Shown: one piece after another, positions 17,511 through 28,000 of the stretch | Layout of the letters: each line of letters starts with the position of its first letter | Numbering within the stretch: position 1 is the first letter of the stretch | DNA from: an uncultured Ruminococcus sp. | GTDB taxonomy: Bacteria > Bacillota > Clostridia > Oscillospirales > Ruminococcaceae | DNA: 64,000 nucleotides | Direction: 5' to 3' | NCBI RefSeq assembly: GCF_947301925.1 | Contig: NZ_CAMYUE010000011.1 | Location: forward strand, 1 to 64,000 | Program-made: the position numbers and the translations under genes | Notes under the pieces: model-generated | Databases searched by the model: none | What the model was told of the DNA's origin: nothing | What the model saw: the letters and a program-made list of their open reading frames with translations, nothing else

Positions 17511-18376
17511 GAGCACTTGGCCTGCTCGTTGCAGCGGCGGCTCTGCTGGTATTCATCGGCTGGCGGCATTTCCGCAAGCCCGTCCACACCTTTCCCGTTG
17601 AGGACAGGCTGGTGATACACTTCATAGACGTGGGGCAGGGCGACTGCACCTTCATCGCTGCCAACGGAGTTACCATGCTGACGGACTGCGGCGAGGACGA
17701 GGTCTCTGCCGATGTGATAAGCTATCTCAGGGAACTGGGCGTGGGCAGACTGGACTATATAGTGGCCACTCATCCGCATTCAGACCACATGGGCGGTATG
17801 CACCGCATAATAGATACCTTCGACGTGGGAGAGGTGCTTATCCCTCATATCCCCGATGAACAGCTGCCTGCCACGGTGTTCTACGAGCGCTTCCTTGACA
17901 GCTGCGAAAGGGAGAAGGTCCCCGTCACCGAGGTACATACAGGCATGACCATAGATATAGGCAGCGCACAGGCGGAGATAATAGCTCCCGACGGAAGCTT
18001 CCATGAGGATATCAACAACTGCTCGGTAAGCTTCATTCTCACCCACGGCAGCAATACCTTCCTGTTCACGGGAGACTCCGAAGCAGAGGCCGAGGCTGCC
18101 ATGATACAGGGCGGCAGACTCGGAAAGATGACGCTTTACAAGGCAGGCCACCACGGCAGCGCCTACTCCTCCACGGAGAAGCTGCTGGATATCATACGTC
18201 CCGACGCGGCAGTCATATCCTGCGGCAAAGAGAACCCCTACGGTCACCCCGCCGACAGCACTCTCAGACGCATAGGCAGGTTCACAGACCATATCTACCG
18301 CACTGACATCAACGGAAGCATCGTCGTTTCCTCCGACGGCAGCAAACTGACCATAACAGCGGAAAGAGGCGCATGA
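17366..18376 (+). CDS. ComEC-type metallo-beta-lactamase-fold hydrolase, membrane anchored
   Basis: The 336-residue protein has a basic, charged N terminus, one membrane helix (about residues 48-66) and an extracellular MBL domain like the C-terminal domain of ComEC. The metal motif THPHSDH is intact. Such proteins are predicted nucleases or phosphodiesterases; the substrate is unknown. The proposed start is GTG at 17366, which overlaps ygiQ by 145 nt. Starting after the overlap would remove most of the membrane anchor, so the overlap is accepted with moderate confidence. It is followed 1 nt later by a DUF3006 gene, a common pairing. Confidence 0.85.
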   Translation: MAKYFKDTESFVKAAGEKYRLDAQQRRYLRELAEKRQKEQQRRKKKALRALGLLVAAAALLVFIGWRHFRKPVHTFPVEDRLVIHFIDVGQGDCTFIAANGVTMLTDCGEDEVSADVISYLRELGVGRLDYIVATHPHSDHMGGMHRIIDTFDVGEVLIPHIPDEQLPATVFYERFLDSCEREKVPVTEVHTGMTIDIGSAQAEIIAPDGSFHEDINNCSVSFILTHGSNTFLFTGDSEAEAEAAMIQGGRLGKMTLYKAGHHGSAYSSTEKLLDIIRPDAAVISCGKENPYGHPADSTLRRIGRFTDHIYRTDINGSIVVSSDGSKLTITAERGA

Positions 18377-18377
18377 T

Positions 18378-18605
18378 ATGAACGTCATAGACAGATTTGA
18401 GGGAGAGTATGCTGTTATCGAGACCGAAAACGGCATGACCGCCGTTGAAAGGAGCCGCATCCCCGCTGACGCCCGCGAGGGCGACGTACTCAGGTATGAG
18501 AACGGTTCCTTCGTCACGGACAGGGAGACATCTGCCGAAAGGCGCAGAGCCATGGGCAGGAAGCTCCGCAGGCTCACCCATAAGGATAAAAGAGGTAAAC
18601 AATGA
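18378..18605 (+). CDS. DUF3006 small protein
   Basis: A 75-residue protein of the DUF3006 family: a small beta barrel (VIDRFEGEYAVIET, then ADAREGDVLRY) and a basic tail. The function is unknown. DUF3006 genes often follow ComEC-like MBL hydrolases, as here, which suggests a linked role. Its stop overlaps the next start as ATGA, so the two are translationally coupled. Confidence 0.85.
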   Translation: MNVIDRFEGEYAVIETENGMTAVERSRIPADAREGDVLRYENGSFVTDRETSAERRRAMGRKLRRLTHKDKRGKQ

Positions 18606-19819
18606 CCGATACTATTATAATAGGAGGCGGAGCCGCAGGCTGCTTCGCCGCCGTACACGCGGCACGCTTCGGCAAGACCGTGCTGCTGTTTGAAAAGAAC
18701 GAAAAGCTGGGCAGAAAACTGCGCATAACGGGCAAGGGACGCTGCAACGTCACAAACAACAGCCCCTCCGACGAGCATATGAAGAATATCCCCGTCAATC
18801 CCCGTTTCATGTACAGCTCCTTTGCAGGCTTCGACGCGGAATGTACCATGAGCTTCTTCGAGGAGCTGGGAGTGCCCCTCAAGACCGAGCGCGGCAACAG
18901 GGTCTTCCCTGTCAGCGACAACGCCAACGATATCGCCGACGCTCTCGGCCGTGAGATGAAGAAGCTGGGAGTTACCGTGATAAATAAGCGCGTCACGAAG
19001 ATACTCACCGAAAACGGCGCTGTCTGCGGCGTAAGGGCAGGCGGCGAGGAATACCGCTCCGCCTCGGTGCTCATAGCCTGCGGCGGAAAGTCCTACCCTG
19101 CAACGGGCTCCACAGGCGACGGGTACACCCTTGCGGAGGCTCTGGGACATACCGTCACGGAGCTGAAGCCAAGCCTTGTGCCCCTGACCTCTCCCGACAG
19201 ATACTGCGCGGAGATGATGGGACTGTCCCTGCGTAACGTTACACTGAAGCTCATGGACAGGGAAAAGTGTATATACAGCGAAATGGGCGAGATGCTCTTC
19301 ACTCATTTCGGCGTGTCGGGACCTCTTGTGCTCAGCGCAAGCTCCCATATAAGGGATATGGCTCCCGACAGATACAGGCTCCTCATCGACCTGAAGCCCG
19401 CACTGTCGGCAGAGCAGCTCGACGCAAGGATACAGCGTGATTTCGCCGAAAATCTCAACAGGGACTTTCAGAACGGCATACGCAGGCTGCTGCCTGCAAA
19501 GCTGATACCCGTAGCGGTAAGACTTTCGGGCATAGCTCCCGAGCAGAAGATAAACGGCATAACCAAGGAGCAGAGGCACCGCTTCGGAGAGCTAATCAAG
19601 GCCTTCCCCGTAAGAATATCGGGCTTCCGCCCCATTGACGAGGCCATAATCACCAGCGGCGGTATCTCCACAAAGGAGATAGACCCCAAAACTATGGAGT
19701 CTAAGCTGATAAAGGGCCTGTATTTCGCAGGGGAGGTCATAGACGTTGACGCCTACACGGGAGGCTTCAACTTGCAGATCGCATTTTCCACGGCATATAC
19801 AGCCGCATTAAATATGTAA
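18602..19819 (+). CDS. HI0933/BaiN-type flavoprotein oxidoreductase
   Basis: A 405-residue FAD/NAD(P)-binding protein of the HI0933 family. The N terminus has the dinucleotide fold IIIGGGAAGCFAA and the family motif GRKLRITGKGRCNVTN; the C terminus has FAGEVIDVDAYTGGFNLQIAFSTA, which closes the FAD site. Members are cytosolic; a few reduce bile-acid intermediates, but most have no known substrate, so no specific reaction is assigned. Confidence 0.93.
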   Translation: MTDTIIIGGGAAGCFAAVHAARFGKTVLLFEKNEKLGRKLRITGKGRCNVTNNSPSDEHMKNIPVNPRFMYSSFAGFDAECTMSFFEELGVPLKTERGNRVFPVSDNANDIADALGREMKKLGVTVINKRVTKILTENGAVCGVRAGGEEYRSASVLIACGGKSYPATGSTGDGYTLAEALGHTVTELKPSLVPLTSPDRYCAEMMGLSLRNVTLKLMDREKCIYSEMGEMLFTHFGVSGPLVLSASSHIRDMAPDRYRLLIDLKPALSAEQLDARIQRDFAENLNRDFQNGIRRLLPAKLIPVAVRLSGIAPEQKINGITKEQRHRFGELIKAFPVRISGFRPIDEAIITSGGISTKEIDPKTMESKLIKGLYFAGEVIDVDAYTGGFNLQIAFSTAYTAALNM

Positions 19820-19833
19820 AAGGGGTAAATGAT

Positions 19834-20193
19834 ATGGGATGTTTGGGAAATCTCCTCTGGTTCATATTCGGAGGATTTTTATGCGGCCTCAGCTGGCTGG
19901 TCATAGGCCTGCTGTGGTGTATCACAATTGTAGGGATACCTGTGGGAGTACAGTGCTTCAAAATGGCAGGACTGTCCTTCTTCCCCTTCGGCAAGGAGGT
20001 AAGGTACGGAGGCGGCCCCGTAAGACTGCTGCTCAATATACTATGGCTCATATTCGGAGGCGTCGAGCTGGCGCTTGAATTTGCCGCCATAGGTTTAGTG
20101 CTCTGCGCAACTGTCATCGGCATACCCTTCGGCCTGCAGTGCTTCAAGCTGGCAAAGCTGGCTCTCATGCCCTTCGGTGCAGAGGTAAAGTGA
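19834..20193 (+). CDS. YccF-domain membrane protein
   Basis: A 119-residue inner-membrane protein with two copies of the YccF repeat, each holding a membrane segment and the phrase GIPxGxQCFK (residues about 31-38 and 95-102) followed by a PFG motif. The function of the family is unknown. It lies 14 nt behind the flavoprotein gene in the same run. Confidence 0.9.
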   Translation: MGCLGNLLWFIFGGFLCGLSWLVIGLLWCITIVGIPVGVQCFKMAGLSFFPFGKEVRYGGGPVRLLLNILWLIFGGVELALEFAAIGLVLCATVIGIPFGLQCFKLAKLALMPFGAEVK

Positions 20194-20208
20194 CACAGGG
20201 AGGAAGAC

Positions 20209-20619
20209 ATGATAAAGCTGATATATATTTATGCGATACCCTTCTTTCTCACAGCGTCAGCCATAGTCCATATGAGAAACGAGGACAAAAGAGTAAAGGG
20301 CTGCGGTATAGCGCAGCTGATACTGTCGCTGCCGCCCTTTTTACTGACGCTTGCTTCCATCACAGCTGCCATCACCGACAGACTGACCTCCTACGACAAT
20401 GAGACTGCACGGAAGATCATAGACTTCGGCAACGGAGCAGCCATAATAATATTCACAATAGGAATAGGCTATTACACATTGCTTGCAGTTGCACAGCTGA
20501 TACTTCTGCTGATCTCATCCCGCCGTCAAAGCGCCAAAGGGAAATTGTTCCTGATCGGTTTTTTCCTGTGCGCCGCAGCGCCCTTCGTGATATACAGCCT
20601 CTACCCTCTCTTCGACTGA
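20209..20619 (+). CDS. Small membrane protein, unknown
   Basis: A 136-residue protein with about four hydrophobic segments (near residues 3-17, 35-55, 75-100 and 112-132) and no domain I recognise. The ATG follows GGGAGGAAG. It is close-spaced with membrane-protein genes on both sides and is probably co-transcribed. Confidence 0.75.
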   Translation: MIKLIYIYAIPFFLTASAIVHMRNEDKRVKGCGIAQLILSLPPFLLTLASITAAITDRLTSYDNETARKIIDFGNGAAIIIFTIGIGYYTLLAVAQLILLLISSRRQSAKGKLFLIGFFLCAAAPFVIYSLYPLFD

Positions 20620-20626
20620 CAAGCCT

Positions 20627-21148
20627 ATGAAAAAAGATCTTTCACGGATATTCTTCCGTTATGTATTTGAATTTGCCGCCGCAGGCTTTGCAGGCTGGCT
20701 GTATGAGGTGGCAACGGTGTGGGTTATGTACCGCTATTTCGAGAACCGCGGTATGCTGCACCTGCCCATTGTCCCCATATACTCGGTGGGAGCCTTCATA
20801 CTTCTGGCTCTCCTGCGCAAAAAGCGGCATCCTGTGTTCATATTCTTCTTCGCCATGGCTGTGACCACGGTGTTTGAGCTGGGGGCTTCCTATCTGCTGG
20901 AATTCATCTTCCATGAGCAGTTCTGGACCTACGAGAACTGGTACTTCTCCATACTTGACAGGTCAAGCCTCATATCCAGCGCCATATTCGGCATACTTGC
21001 GGTGGGGTACTTCTATCTTCTCCACCCTCTTTCGGGAAAGCTCAGCGAAAAGCTTCCCAAATGGTTCTGCGCAGCCGCAGGCACCGCTGTATCCGCGGTG
21101 ATACTGGGAGATATGGTCATCTCCTTCGCGGAGCATCTTAAAAAGTAA
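20627..21148 (+). CDS. CmpB-type putative ABC transporter permease (PF06541-like)
   Basis: A 173-residue protein with five or so membrane segments. The phrases AGWLYEVA and LHLPIVPIYSVGAF match the family annotated as type-IV putative ABC-transporter permease. No ATPase gene is nearby, so transport activity is doubtful and the family name should be read with care. Confidence 0.75.
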   Translation: MKKDLSRIFFRYVFEFAAAGFAGWLYEVATVWVMYRYFENRGMLHLPIVPIYSVGAFILLALLRKKRHPVFIFFFAMAVTTVFELGASYLLEFIFHEQFWTYENWYFSILDRSSLISSAIFGILAVGYFYLLHPLSGKLSEKLPKWFCAAAGTAVSAVILGDMVISFAEHLKK

Positions 21149-21187
21149 TATCTCGGGCAGCAGCCCGTTAAAAAAGGAGCTATCTCT

Positions 21188-21850
21188 ATGAAAACTATCA
21201 ATATCGCTATCGACGGCCCTGCAGGCGCAGGCAAGAGCACTATCGCAAAAATGGTGTCAAAGGAGCTGGGATATATCTACGTTGATACAGGCGCCCTCTA
21301 CCGTACTATCGCCCTGTTCATCACAGAGAACGATATTGCCGATGAGGACATCGAAGCCTCGCTTGAAAAGGCTGACGTATCACTGAAATTCATCGACGGC
21401 GCACAGCGCGTATTCCTCGGCGACAGGGACGTTTCCGACATGATAAGGACTCCCGAGATATCCATGGTCGCTTCAAGAACATCGGCTATACCTGCGGTTA
21501 GAGCCTATCTCTTTGAGACTCAGAAGAAAATAGCAAGAGAGAACAACGTCATCATGGACGGCAGGGATATCGGTACGGTAGTCCTCCCCGACGCAGATGT
21601 GAAGATCTTCCTCACTGCTTCCGCCGAGGAGCGTGCGAACCGCCGCTACAAGGAGCTTCTCGAGAAGCCCGACTGTCCCACATATCAGGAGATACTGGAC
21701 GACATCATCAAGCGTGACTATCAGGATATGCACCGAGAGACCGCTCCCCTGAAGCAGGCCGAGGACGCTGTCCTTGTGGATACAACGGAGCTGAACTTAG
21801 AGGAGTCCGCCGCTGCTATCGTTAAGGTCATAAAGGATAAGATCGGCTGA
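21188..21850 (+). CDS. cmk: Cytidylate kinase
   Basis: Phosphorylates CMP and dCMP with ATP in pyrimidine salvage. The 220-residue protein starts IAIDGPAGAGKST (P-loop), contains DTGALYRTIA for nucleotide binding and MDGRDIGTVVLPDA, all family hallmarks. The stop overlaps the start of the next gene (TGATG). The cmk-plsC-ispH-rpsA neighbourhood is common in Clostridia; here a GNAT gene is inserted. Confidence 0.97.
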   Translation: MKTINIAIDGPAGAGKSTIAKMVSKELGYIYVDTGALYRTIALFITENDIADEDIEASLEKADVSLKFIDGAQRVFLGDRDVSDMIRTPEISMVASRTSAIPAVRAYLFETQKKIARENNVIMDGRDIGTVVLPDADVKIFLTASAEERANRRYKELLEKPDCPTYQEILDDIIKRDYQDMHRETAPLKQAEDAVLVDTTELNLEESAAAIVKVIKDKIG

Positions 21851-22296
21851 TGGATATAGCTTACAGAAAAGCTGTACGGGAGGATATACCTGCCATTGAG
21901 GAGCTTTTCGCGGAAATGCTGAAAAGCGTGAACGGCTGTGAGAACGTCGGGGGCTACAAAGACGGATATCTCGACAAGTTCTTTTCCGAAAGCGGCGACG
22001 TGATATACGTGTCTGAGGCAGAGGGCAGGGTTATCGGCTACATCTCCGTGGAGTTCCATGACGGCTTTATCTATCTCGACGACCTGTCCGTAGCTGAAAA
22101 ATCCCGCGGAAGCGGCATCGGCACAAGGCTCATAGAGCTTGCAGAAAGGTACGGCACAGATAAGTCCGTACGATCAGCTGTGCTCCATGTGGAAAAGTCC
22201 AATAAGAAAGCCCACAGGCTTTATACAAAGCTCGGCTATACTGTTTCAGCCGACGAGGGCAGCCGCTATAGAATGGAAAAACAAATTCAGAGGTGA
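21850..22296 (+). CDS. GNAT-family N-acetyltransferase
   Basis: A 148-residue GNAT enzyme that would move an acetyl group from acetyl-CoA to an unknown amine. The acetyl-CoA loop is SRGSGIGTRLIELA, after the strand YLDDLSVAEKS. It is translationally coupled to cmk. Confidence 0.88.
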   Translation: MDIAYRKAVREDIPAIEELFAEMLKSVNGCENVGGYKDGYLDKFFSESGDVIYVSEAEGRVIGYISVEFHDGFIYLDDLSVAEKSRGSGIGTRLIELAERYGTDKSVRSAVLHVEKSNKKAHRLYTKLGYTVSADEGSRYRMEKQIQR

Positions 22297-22303
22297 GACA
22301 TAT

Positions 22304-22945
22304 ATGTATTACATAGTAAAATTTCTTGTGCGGGTGTACTTCCGCATAATGTACAAGCTGCGCTATGAGGGCAGGGAAAATATCCCGAAGGATACCACCG
22401 TAATATACGCCTGCAACCACCGCTCCAACGCGGACCCGCCACTTCTCGGATCGGGAGCCCGCGGAAAATTCGCCTTCATGGCCAAGGAGGAGCTCTTCGA
22501 GAAGAAGCTCTTTGCGTGGCTCATACGCTCTCTGGGAGCCTTCCCCGTTGCCCGCGGAAAGGGCGATATGGGAGTTATCGACACCGCCGTCGAGAGACTC
22601 AGCAACGGCAGGAGCCTCATGATATTCCCCGAGGGTACACGCTCCAAGGACGGAAAGGTAGGCAAAAAGGGCCATACGGGAGCCGCTCTCATATCGGCGC
22701 GTTCGGGAAAGCTCATTATCCCCGTGGGCATATGCTACGGCGATAAGCTGAAGTTCCGCACTCCCCTTACCGTGAAATACGGCGCCCCCATTGATCCTAC
22801 GGAGTACTGCGAGATATGCGACGCCCCCAATCCCCGTCAGCTGGTAAAGCTGAAGAACCGCTACATGGCAGACATAAAGCTGCTGGTGGAGGGAGAGCCC
22901 GAAAAAACCGAGGCTGCTCCCGCGGAGGAAAACAGCAATGAGTAA
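22304..22945 (+). CDS. plsC: 1-acyl-sn-glycerol-3-phosphate acyltransferase
   Basis: Adds the second acyl chain to lysophosphatidic acid in phospholipid synthesis at the membrane. Of 213 residues, the N terminus is hydrophobic. The expected HX4D motif appears as NHRSNADP, and the second block as FPEGTRSKDGK. The ATG at 22304 follows AGAGGTGA. The stop lies inside the start of ispH (8-nt overlap). Confidence 0.92.
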   Translation: MYYIVKFLVRVYFRIMYKLRYEGRENIPKDTTVIYACNHRSNADPPLLGSGARGKFAFMAKEELFEKKLFAWLIRSLGAFPVARGKGDMGVIDTAVERLSNGRSLMIFPEGTRSKDGKVGKKGHTGAALISARSGKLIIPVGICYGDKLKFRTPLTVKYGAPIDPTEYCEICDAPNPRQLVKLKNRYMADIKLLVEGEPEKTEAAPAEENSNE

Positions 22946-24926
22946 GGTAACAGTGGCAAAATCCGCAGGCTTCTGCTTCGGCGTGGACAGAGCCGTGAAA
23001 ATGGTCTACGGCGAGCTGGAAAAGAATTCAAATGTGGCTACTCTGGGTCCTATCATACACAATCAGGACGTCGTCAACGACATGAAGGCCAGGGGCGCAA
23101 GGATAATAGATACTGTTGACGAGCTCCGCCCCGATGAGACCGTGGTGATACGCTCTCACGGCGTGGGGCGCGATATATACAGGCAGATCGAGGCCAGAGG
23201 CAACAGGATGCTTGACGCCACCTGCCCCTTTGTGTCCCGTATACATAAGATCGTGGCCGAAAAGACCGCAGAAGGCTATTTTATCCTCATCGCAGGCGAC
23301 CGCGACCACCCCGAGGTACAGGGTATAGTTGGTCATTGTGACGAAAATTGCCTTGTTTTTAAGGACAACTTTGAGCTAAAAGCCTTTTTTGAAAAAAATT
23401 ATAAAAATTTGCGAAAAAAGCTTGCAATTGTGGCGCAAACGACGTATAATATAGTAGTATGGGGTGAGTGTTTAAACGTGATCCCGAAGGACGATCCCGA
23501 TATCGTTATATATGATACCATATGCAACGCTACCGACACGCGTCAGTCTGACGCAGCCGAGCTCGCAAGGAACTCGGATATCATGCTCGTCGTCGGAGGC
23601 AGACACAGCTCGAACACCGTCAAGCTCTATGAGGTGTGCAGCCGTTTCTGTAAAACGTATCATATTGAGAATTCGGACGAGCTTCGGTCTTTAAAGCTCC
23701 CGAATGCCAATAACATCGGCATTACTGCCGGGGCATCGACCCCCGCCTATATAATCAAGGAGGTACAAACCAAAATGGCAGAAAATGAAATTCTTGCAGC
23801 TAATCAGGATGAGGAGATCGATTTCGCTCAGGCAATCGACGAGTCATTCAAAAAAATACATACAGGAGAGAAAGTTAAGGGCATCGTTATCAGCGTAAGC
23901 AATGCTGAGATCACCGTAGACCTCGGTACAAAGCACACCGGCTATGTAAAGCTTGAGGATCTTACAGACGATCCTACAAAGAAGCCCGAAGACATCGTTT
24001 CAGTAGGCGATGAGATCGATCTCATCGTTATCAAGGTAAACGACGCAGAGGGTACAGCTGCTCTCTCAAAGAGAAAGGTGGACGAGCAGGCCGGCTACGA
24101 GAAGATCGTAAAGGCTCAGCAGGAAGGCACAGTTCTCGAGGGCGTTGTTCAGAGCGTTGTTAACAAGGGCGTTACTCTCACAGTTATGGGCGTAAGAGTA
24201 TTTATCCCCGCTTCACTTACAGGTCTCCCCAGAGGCGCAGAGCTCGACCAGCTCCTCAAGAAGAAGGTAGAGTTCATTGTTATCGAGGTTTCCGAGGGCG
24301 GCAGAAAGAGAGCAGTTGGTTCCATCAAGGCTGTTCAGAACGCTAAGAAGGAAGAAGCCAAGGCAAGATTCTGGGAGACAGCTGAGGTAGGCAAGACCTA
24401 CACAGGCAAGGTTAAGTCTCTCACAAGCTTCGGTGCATTCGTTGATCTCGGCGGCATCGACGGCATGGTACATATCTCAGAGCTCTCATGGAAGAGGATC
24501 AAGCACCCCAGCGAGGTCGTTAATGTAGGCGATACTCTCGAGGTTTACATCAAGGATCTCGATCAGGAAGCTAACAGGATCTCTCTCGGCTTCAAGAAGG
24601 CTGAGGACAATCCCTGGGAGATCTTCATGTCAAACTACAAGGTAGGCGACGTAGTTAAGGCTACTATCGTTTCTATCACAAGCTTCGGCGCTTTCGCACA
24701 GATCATCGACGGCGTTGACGGTCTTATCCACATCTCACAGATCGCTGACCAGAAGGTAGAGAATGTCAAGGACGTTCTTTCCGTAGGCGACGAGGTTGAC
24801 GTTAAGATCATCGACATCGATCCCGAGTCCAAGAGGATCAGCATTTCAATGCGTGCTCTTCTCGACGACGCTGATGAGGAAGAGGCTCCTGCTGAGGAGG
24901 AAGCTCCCGCAGAGGACGCTGAATAA
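22938..24926 (+). CDS. ispH-rpsA: IspH - ribosomal protein S1 fusion
   Basis: A 662-residue fusion. Residues 1-275 are HMB-PP reductase, the last step of the MEP isoprenoid pathway. Its three iron-sulfur cysteines are present: Cys13 (GFCFGV), Cys96 (DATCPFV) and Cys196 ([10 protein letters not shown]). Residues 280-640 hold four S1 RNA-binding domains of ribosomal protein S1, followed by an acidic Glu/Ala tail. Such fusions are known in Clostridia. The DNA shows more: an AT-rich stretch with a promoter (23422-23450) and AAGGAGG before an internal ATG at 23775, exactly where S1 begins. Codon choice also shifts there toward the pattern of the ribosomal genes. A free S1 of 383 residues is therefore likely made as well. 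Confidence 0.95.
   Translation: MSKVTVAKSAGFCFGVDRAVKMVYGELEKNSNVATLGPIIHNQDVVNDMKARGARIIDTVDELRPDETVVIRSHGVGRDIYRQIEARGNRMLDATCPFVSRIHKIVAEKTAEGYFILIAGDRDHPEVQGIVGHCDENCLVFKDNFELKAFFEKNYKNLRKKLAIVAQTTYNIVVWGECLNVIPKDDPDIVIYDTICNATDTRQSDAAELARNSDIMLVVGGRHSSNTVKLYEVCSRFCKTYHIENSDELRSLKLPNANNIGITAGASTPAYIIKEVQTKMAENEILAANQDEEIDFAQAIDESFKKIHTGEKVKGIVISVSNAEITVDLGTKHTGYVKLEDLTDDPTKKPEDIVSVGDEIDLIVIKVNDAEGTAALSKRKVDEQAGYEKIVKAQQEGTVLEGVVQSVVNKGVTLTVMGVRVFIPASLTGLPRGAELDQLLKKKVEFIVIEVSEGGRKRAVGSIKAVQNAKKEEAKARFWETAEVGKTYTGKVKSLTSFGAFVDLGGIDGMVHISELSWKRIKHPSEVVNVGDTLEVYIKDLDQEANRISLGFKKAEDNPWEIFMSNYKVGDVVKATIVSITSFGAFAQIIDGVDGLIHISQIADQKVENVKDVLSVGDEVDVKIIDIDPESKRISISMRALLDDADEEEAPAEEEAPAEDAE
23422..23450 (+). 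promoter_or_regulatory. Internal promoter inside ispH-rpsA
   Basis: TTGCAA (23422-23427), 17-nt spacer, TATAAT (23445-23450), in an AT-rich patch of an otherwise GC-richer gene. It would give a transcript for the S1 part. Confidence 0.55.
23757..23777 (+). promoter_or_regulatory. Internal ribosome binding site and start for free S1
   Basis: AAGGAGG (23757-23763), 11 nt, ATG (23775-23777), in frame with the fusion. The encoded protein would start [11 protein letters not shown] and contain all four S1 domains. Confidence 0.6.
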
Positions 24927-24937
24927 TCAGTATAACA

Positions 24938-24969
24938 AAGGGCTGTACAGTTGTACAGCCCTTATTTTT
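24938..24969 (+). terminator. Terminator after ispH-rpsA
   Basis: GGGCTGTACA and TGTACAGCCC form a 10-bp stem followed by TTATTTTT. It closes the long operon that starts near 15531. Confidence 0.85.
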
Positions 24970-24980
24970 ATGTGAACCGT

Positions 24981-25010
24981 AAAGGCTGCTCATCTCTGAG
25001 CAGCCTTTTT
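24981..25010. terminator. Second hairpin between convergent genes
   Basis: AAAGGCTGCTCA and TGAGCAGCCTTT form a 12-bp stem. The T run is on the plus strand, but the hairpin lies just after the stop of the minus-strand pectinase gene and may serve both. Confidence 0.7.
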
Positions 25011-25012
25011 CA

Positions 25013-28000
25013 TCATAGCGTATCTACCTTATGCAGCAGGTACTCCTGTATGCGAAGGGCATCGTTGGAGGTAAGTCCCACTACGGACCTGTCAACGTCG
25101 CCGTTGTTCTTGCCCTCCTCCGTCAGGCACTTCTCATATGTTCCGCCGATACCGTACTTGTTGGGATTTGCCAGCGCCTGCATTATCAGCAGAGCGTCGG
25201 CAAGCTCCACCTTGCCGTCACAGTTGGTATCTCCTGCCATGCCTGTAGGAACAGGTGCAGTAGTTGTTGTGGTAGTAGTTGTGACAGTTGATGTTGTGGT
25301 GGTAATCGGGATAACATGAGGATACTCCTTGACAAAAGCCGTATAGTTCATGCAGGCTCCGCTCATACCATTTGTGCCGAGAGTAACTGTTTGTCCGCAG
25401 TATACCACCTTGGCATAAAGCTCAAAGGGCCTCTCTGCCTCGCTGTCGTTTATGGTTATTACATCATACTGTCTGGCGAAGTCGTTGAGCCATGAGGGAG
25501 GATTCGTAACTCTCTGATCCAGGGCAACAAATACTATTATATCTGCTCCTGCTGTCAGAACAGCAAGATCGGAGTCGGTATTCTTTGAGTTGCAGGCTGT
25601 GATAATGTGCTCGCTGTCCATGATATCCCCGGGAACGGAAGCGATAACGTGCTCACGGTCTCCGAAAGCCTTGTCGCCTATACTGAAGCTTTCAGCTATG
25701 GACCATTGTGCGCCGTAGCTTGCGTCCTTTACTTCAAGACGGCTTATGAGCCTGCTCTTCAGGTATTCCTCGATCACGGGAGGCTGATCGCCGCCCTCGG
25801 TGACTGTTCCTGCATTGTAGGCCTTGCTCTGCATACGTCCCGCATAGGCCGTAATGTCGGACTTGGCCGCGTCTGCTGAGGTCACGCTGTAGCTGCCGTA
25901 TATCTTCGAGCTGTCTGTATCGAAGTTGTCATAGCTGTCTCCGCCGCCCTTGAGATTGTTGATATAGGCCTTGTCGTTTCTGGAGTTCACTATCTGATAG
26001 GCCAGTCCGCTGCCCATATTGCAGCTCACGAACTTGTCGCCGAAGGACTTGATAGTTCCAGAATATGCGTCGCTGCCCATATTCACAGCGTCAAGAGGCA
26101 GATTTGTGTTCTCGTAGTAGTTGTTCTCGGAGAAAACCTTTGAATTGTAGGAAGCTCCGATACCGTACTGCTTGTTATTGTAGAAGTAGTTATTGTAGCT
26201 GTGAACGTGAGCGTTTCTTGCACGGGGATTTCTAGACTCCGTATTGTTGAACCAGTTGTGGTGATAGGTTATCCAGTCCTGCTCGTGGCTTGCAGCACCG
26301 CCCACCAGCGAGGTCTTGTGGCAGTCCTTGTATATGTTGTAGGACACGGTGACATTTTCCGCCCACTTCAGATCGGTGGAGCCGTCGCCGTCTGCCTTGT
26401 CGTCGTCTACGATGCCGTTGCCTGCGTAGGCGTTGTAGCCCTTCTCTATGGTGTTATTGTGTATCCATATGCATGAGGACTTTGAGGAGCTGCCGCCCGA
26501 AACGGATATACCGTCATCGGGATACTGTCCCAGCCAGAGGTTCCTTACCTCGCAGCTTGTGCTGTGCTTCATGTCAAAGCCCCATTTATTGAGGTTTGCG
26601 TCTGTGCCTATGCCCTCTACGGTGACATTTTTGCCGCCCTTCATGTAGAGCATATTTGAGCCGTCATTCTGCTGGCCGTCGTTGGCCTTTGCACCGCCGG
26701 GAACGTCGATGGTGCCGATGAGCCTGAAGTCCACATTGGAGGGCTCGGAGGCGAAGATATTGAACAGACCCGTCTTGCCGCCGTAGGATATGGTGTCCTT
26801 GTTGTCATTGGTGACGTATATGACTGTAACGCCCGATTTCAGCGTACCGTCGTTATTATAGGCGCCTACTCCCTCGGAGCTGTTCCAGTGAGCATAGCCG
26901 CTGCGGTCAAAGGCCATAGTCTTGATCTTGCAGGAGGCTGAACCGTTGGAGCCCGTAAGGCTGATATTGTATTCTGTATTGCCCTTGAGTCCGGGGATAT
27001 CCACTCTTGTGCCGCGTATGAGCTGCCCGTCAACAGCAGTATACTCGGAGCTGCCCGACTGTGCATAGCTTACTTTGACATTGTTTCCCAGCTTTGAACT
27101 GTCGAACTCCACGAAGGCCTCCTCGAACCAGCCGCCGCAGGTCTTGATCGCTCCCTCGATATTGCCGGAGGGCTGCTCATAGGGCTGCTCGCCGCTGAGG
27201 AAGGTGGGAGTCCAGTTGTTCATATAGCTTGTGATACTGATGTTTGCGGCGTCGCTGTCGGAAACAGTATGTCCCTTTCTCTGGGAGAGATCTACTCTCT
27301 GTCCGTTGGAGAGCTTGGTGCCGTTCTCCTTGAAGCCGTCAACGCTCTCGGGCTGAACGCCGCTCATGGAAGTCCAGCCTGCCGCTGTTATCATATTGCT
27401 GTTCTGGAGGGTGGTATTCACGAAAAGCACCTTTGCGGTCTGTCCCCATGGTCTGCCCAGATAGCCTGCGGATACAGTGAGCTCGGGATTTGCAGTTACC
27501 TTGCAGTCCTTGAAGAGATAGCCCGTGTAGGGACTTCCCTGCTCTCTTGCGGCGGTGATATATCCGCCTACAGAGCCGCTGCTGTAGCCCTTCCAGCGAA
27601 GCTCGCAGCTGTCAAAAACTGCATTGCTGCCGCCAAAGATGTAGTCTGTCTGTCCCTCTATGAGGCAGTTCTTGTAATACTGGGGCGAGCCGCCTGTGTA
27701 TAAGGTATCCTGACTTGACAGGAACTTACAGTTCAGGAACTCCGCATAGCCTGTATCCACGGAGAGAGCTGCCGCACGCTCCGTAGCTGCCTTGGACTTT
27801 GCGTCTGTCCAGTTGTTTCTCACCTGAGTGATCTTGGTAACGGAGGTATCGCCTACCAGCTCAACACCGTCATTGAGCTCCTCCTGAGTGATGTAGCGGT
27901 TGAAGGAATTCTCGAAAACTATATTCCTTGCCTTGAAGTTGGTAGCCTTCGGCCAGAGCTGCACTGTTGCGCCCCAGCGGTGATTGGCCACGTTCTTGCC

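Noticed and set aside
20627..21148. A full ABC transporter at this locus
   Set aside because: Only the permease-like family name suggests it; there is no ATPase or binding-protein gene nearby.
23340..23470. AT-rich patch in ispH as a frameshift or inserted foreign DNA
   Set aside because: The reading frame and all three catalytic cysteines are intact across it; a promoter explains the base composition better.
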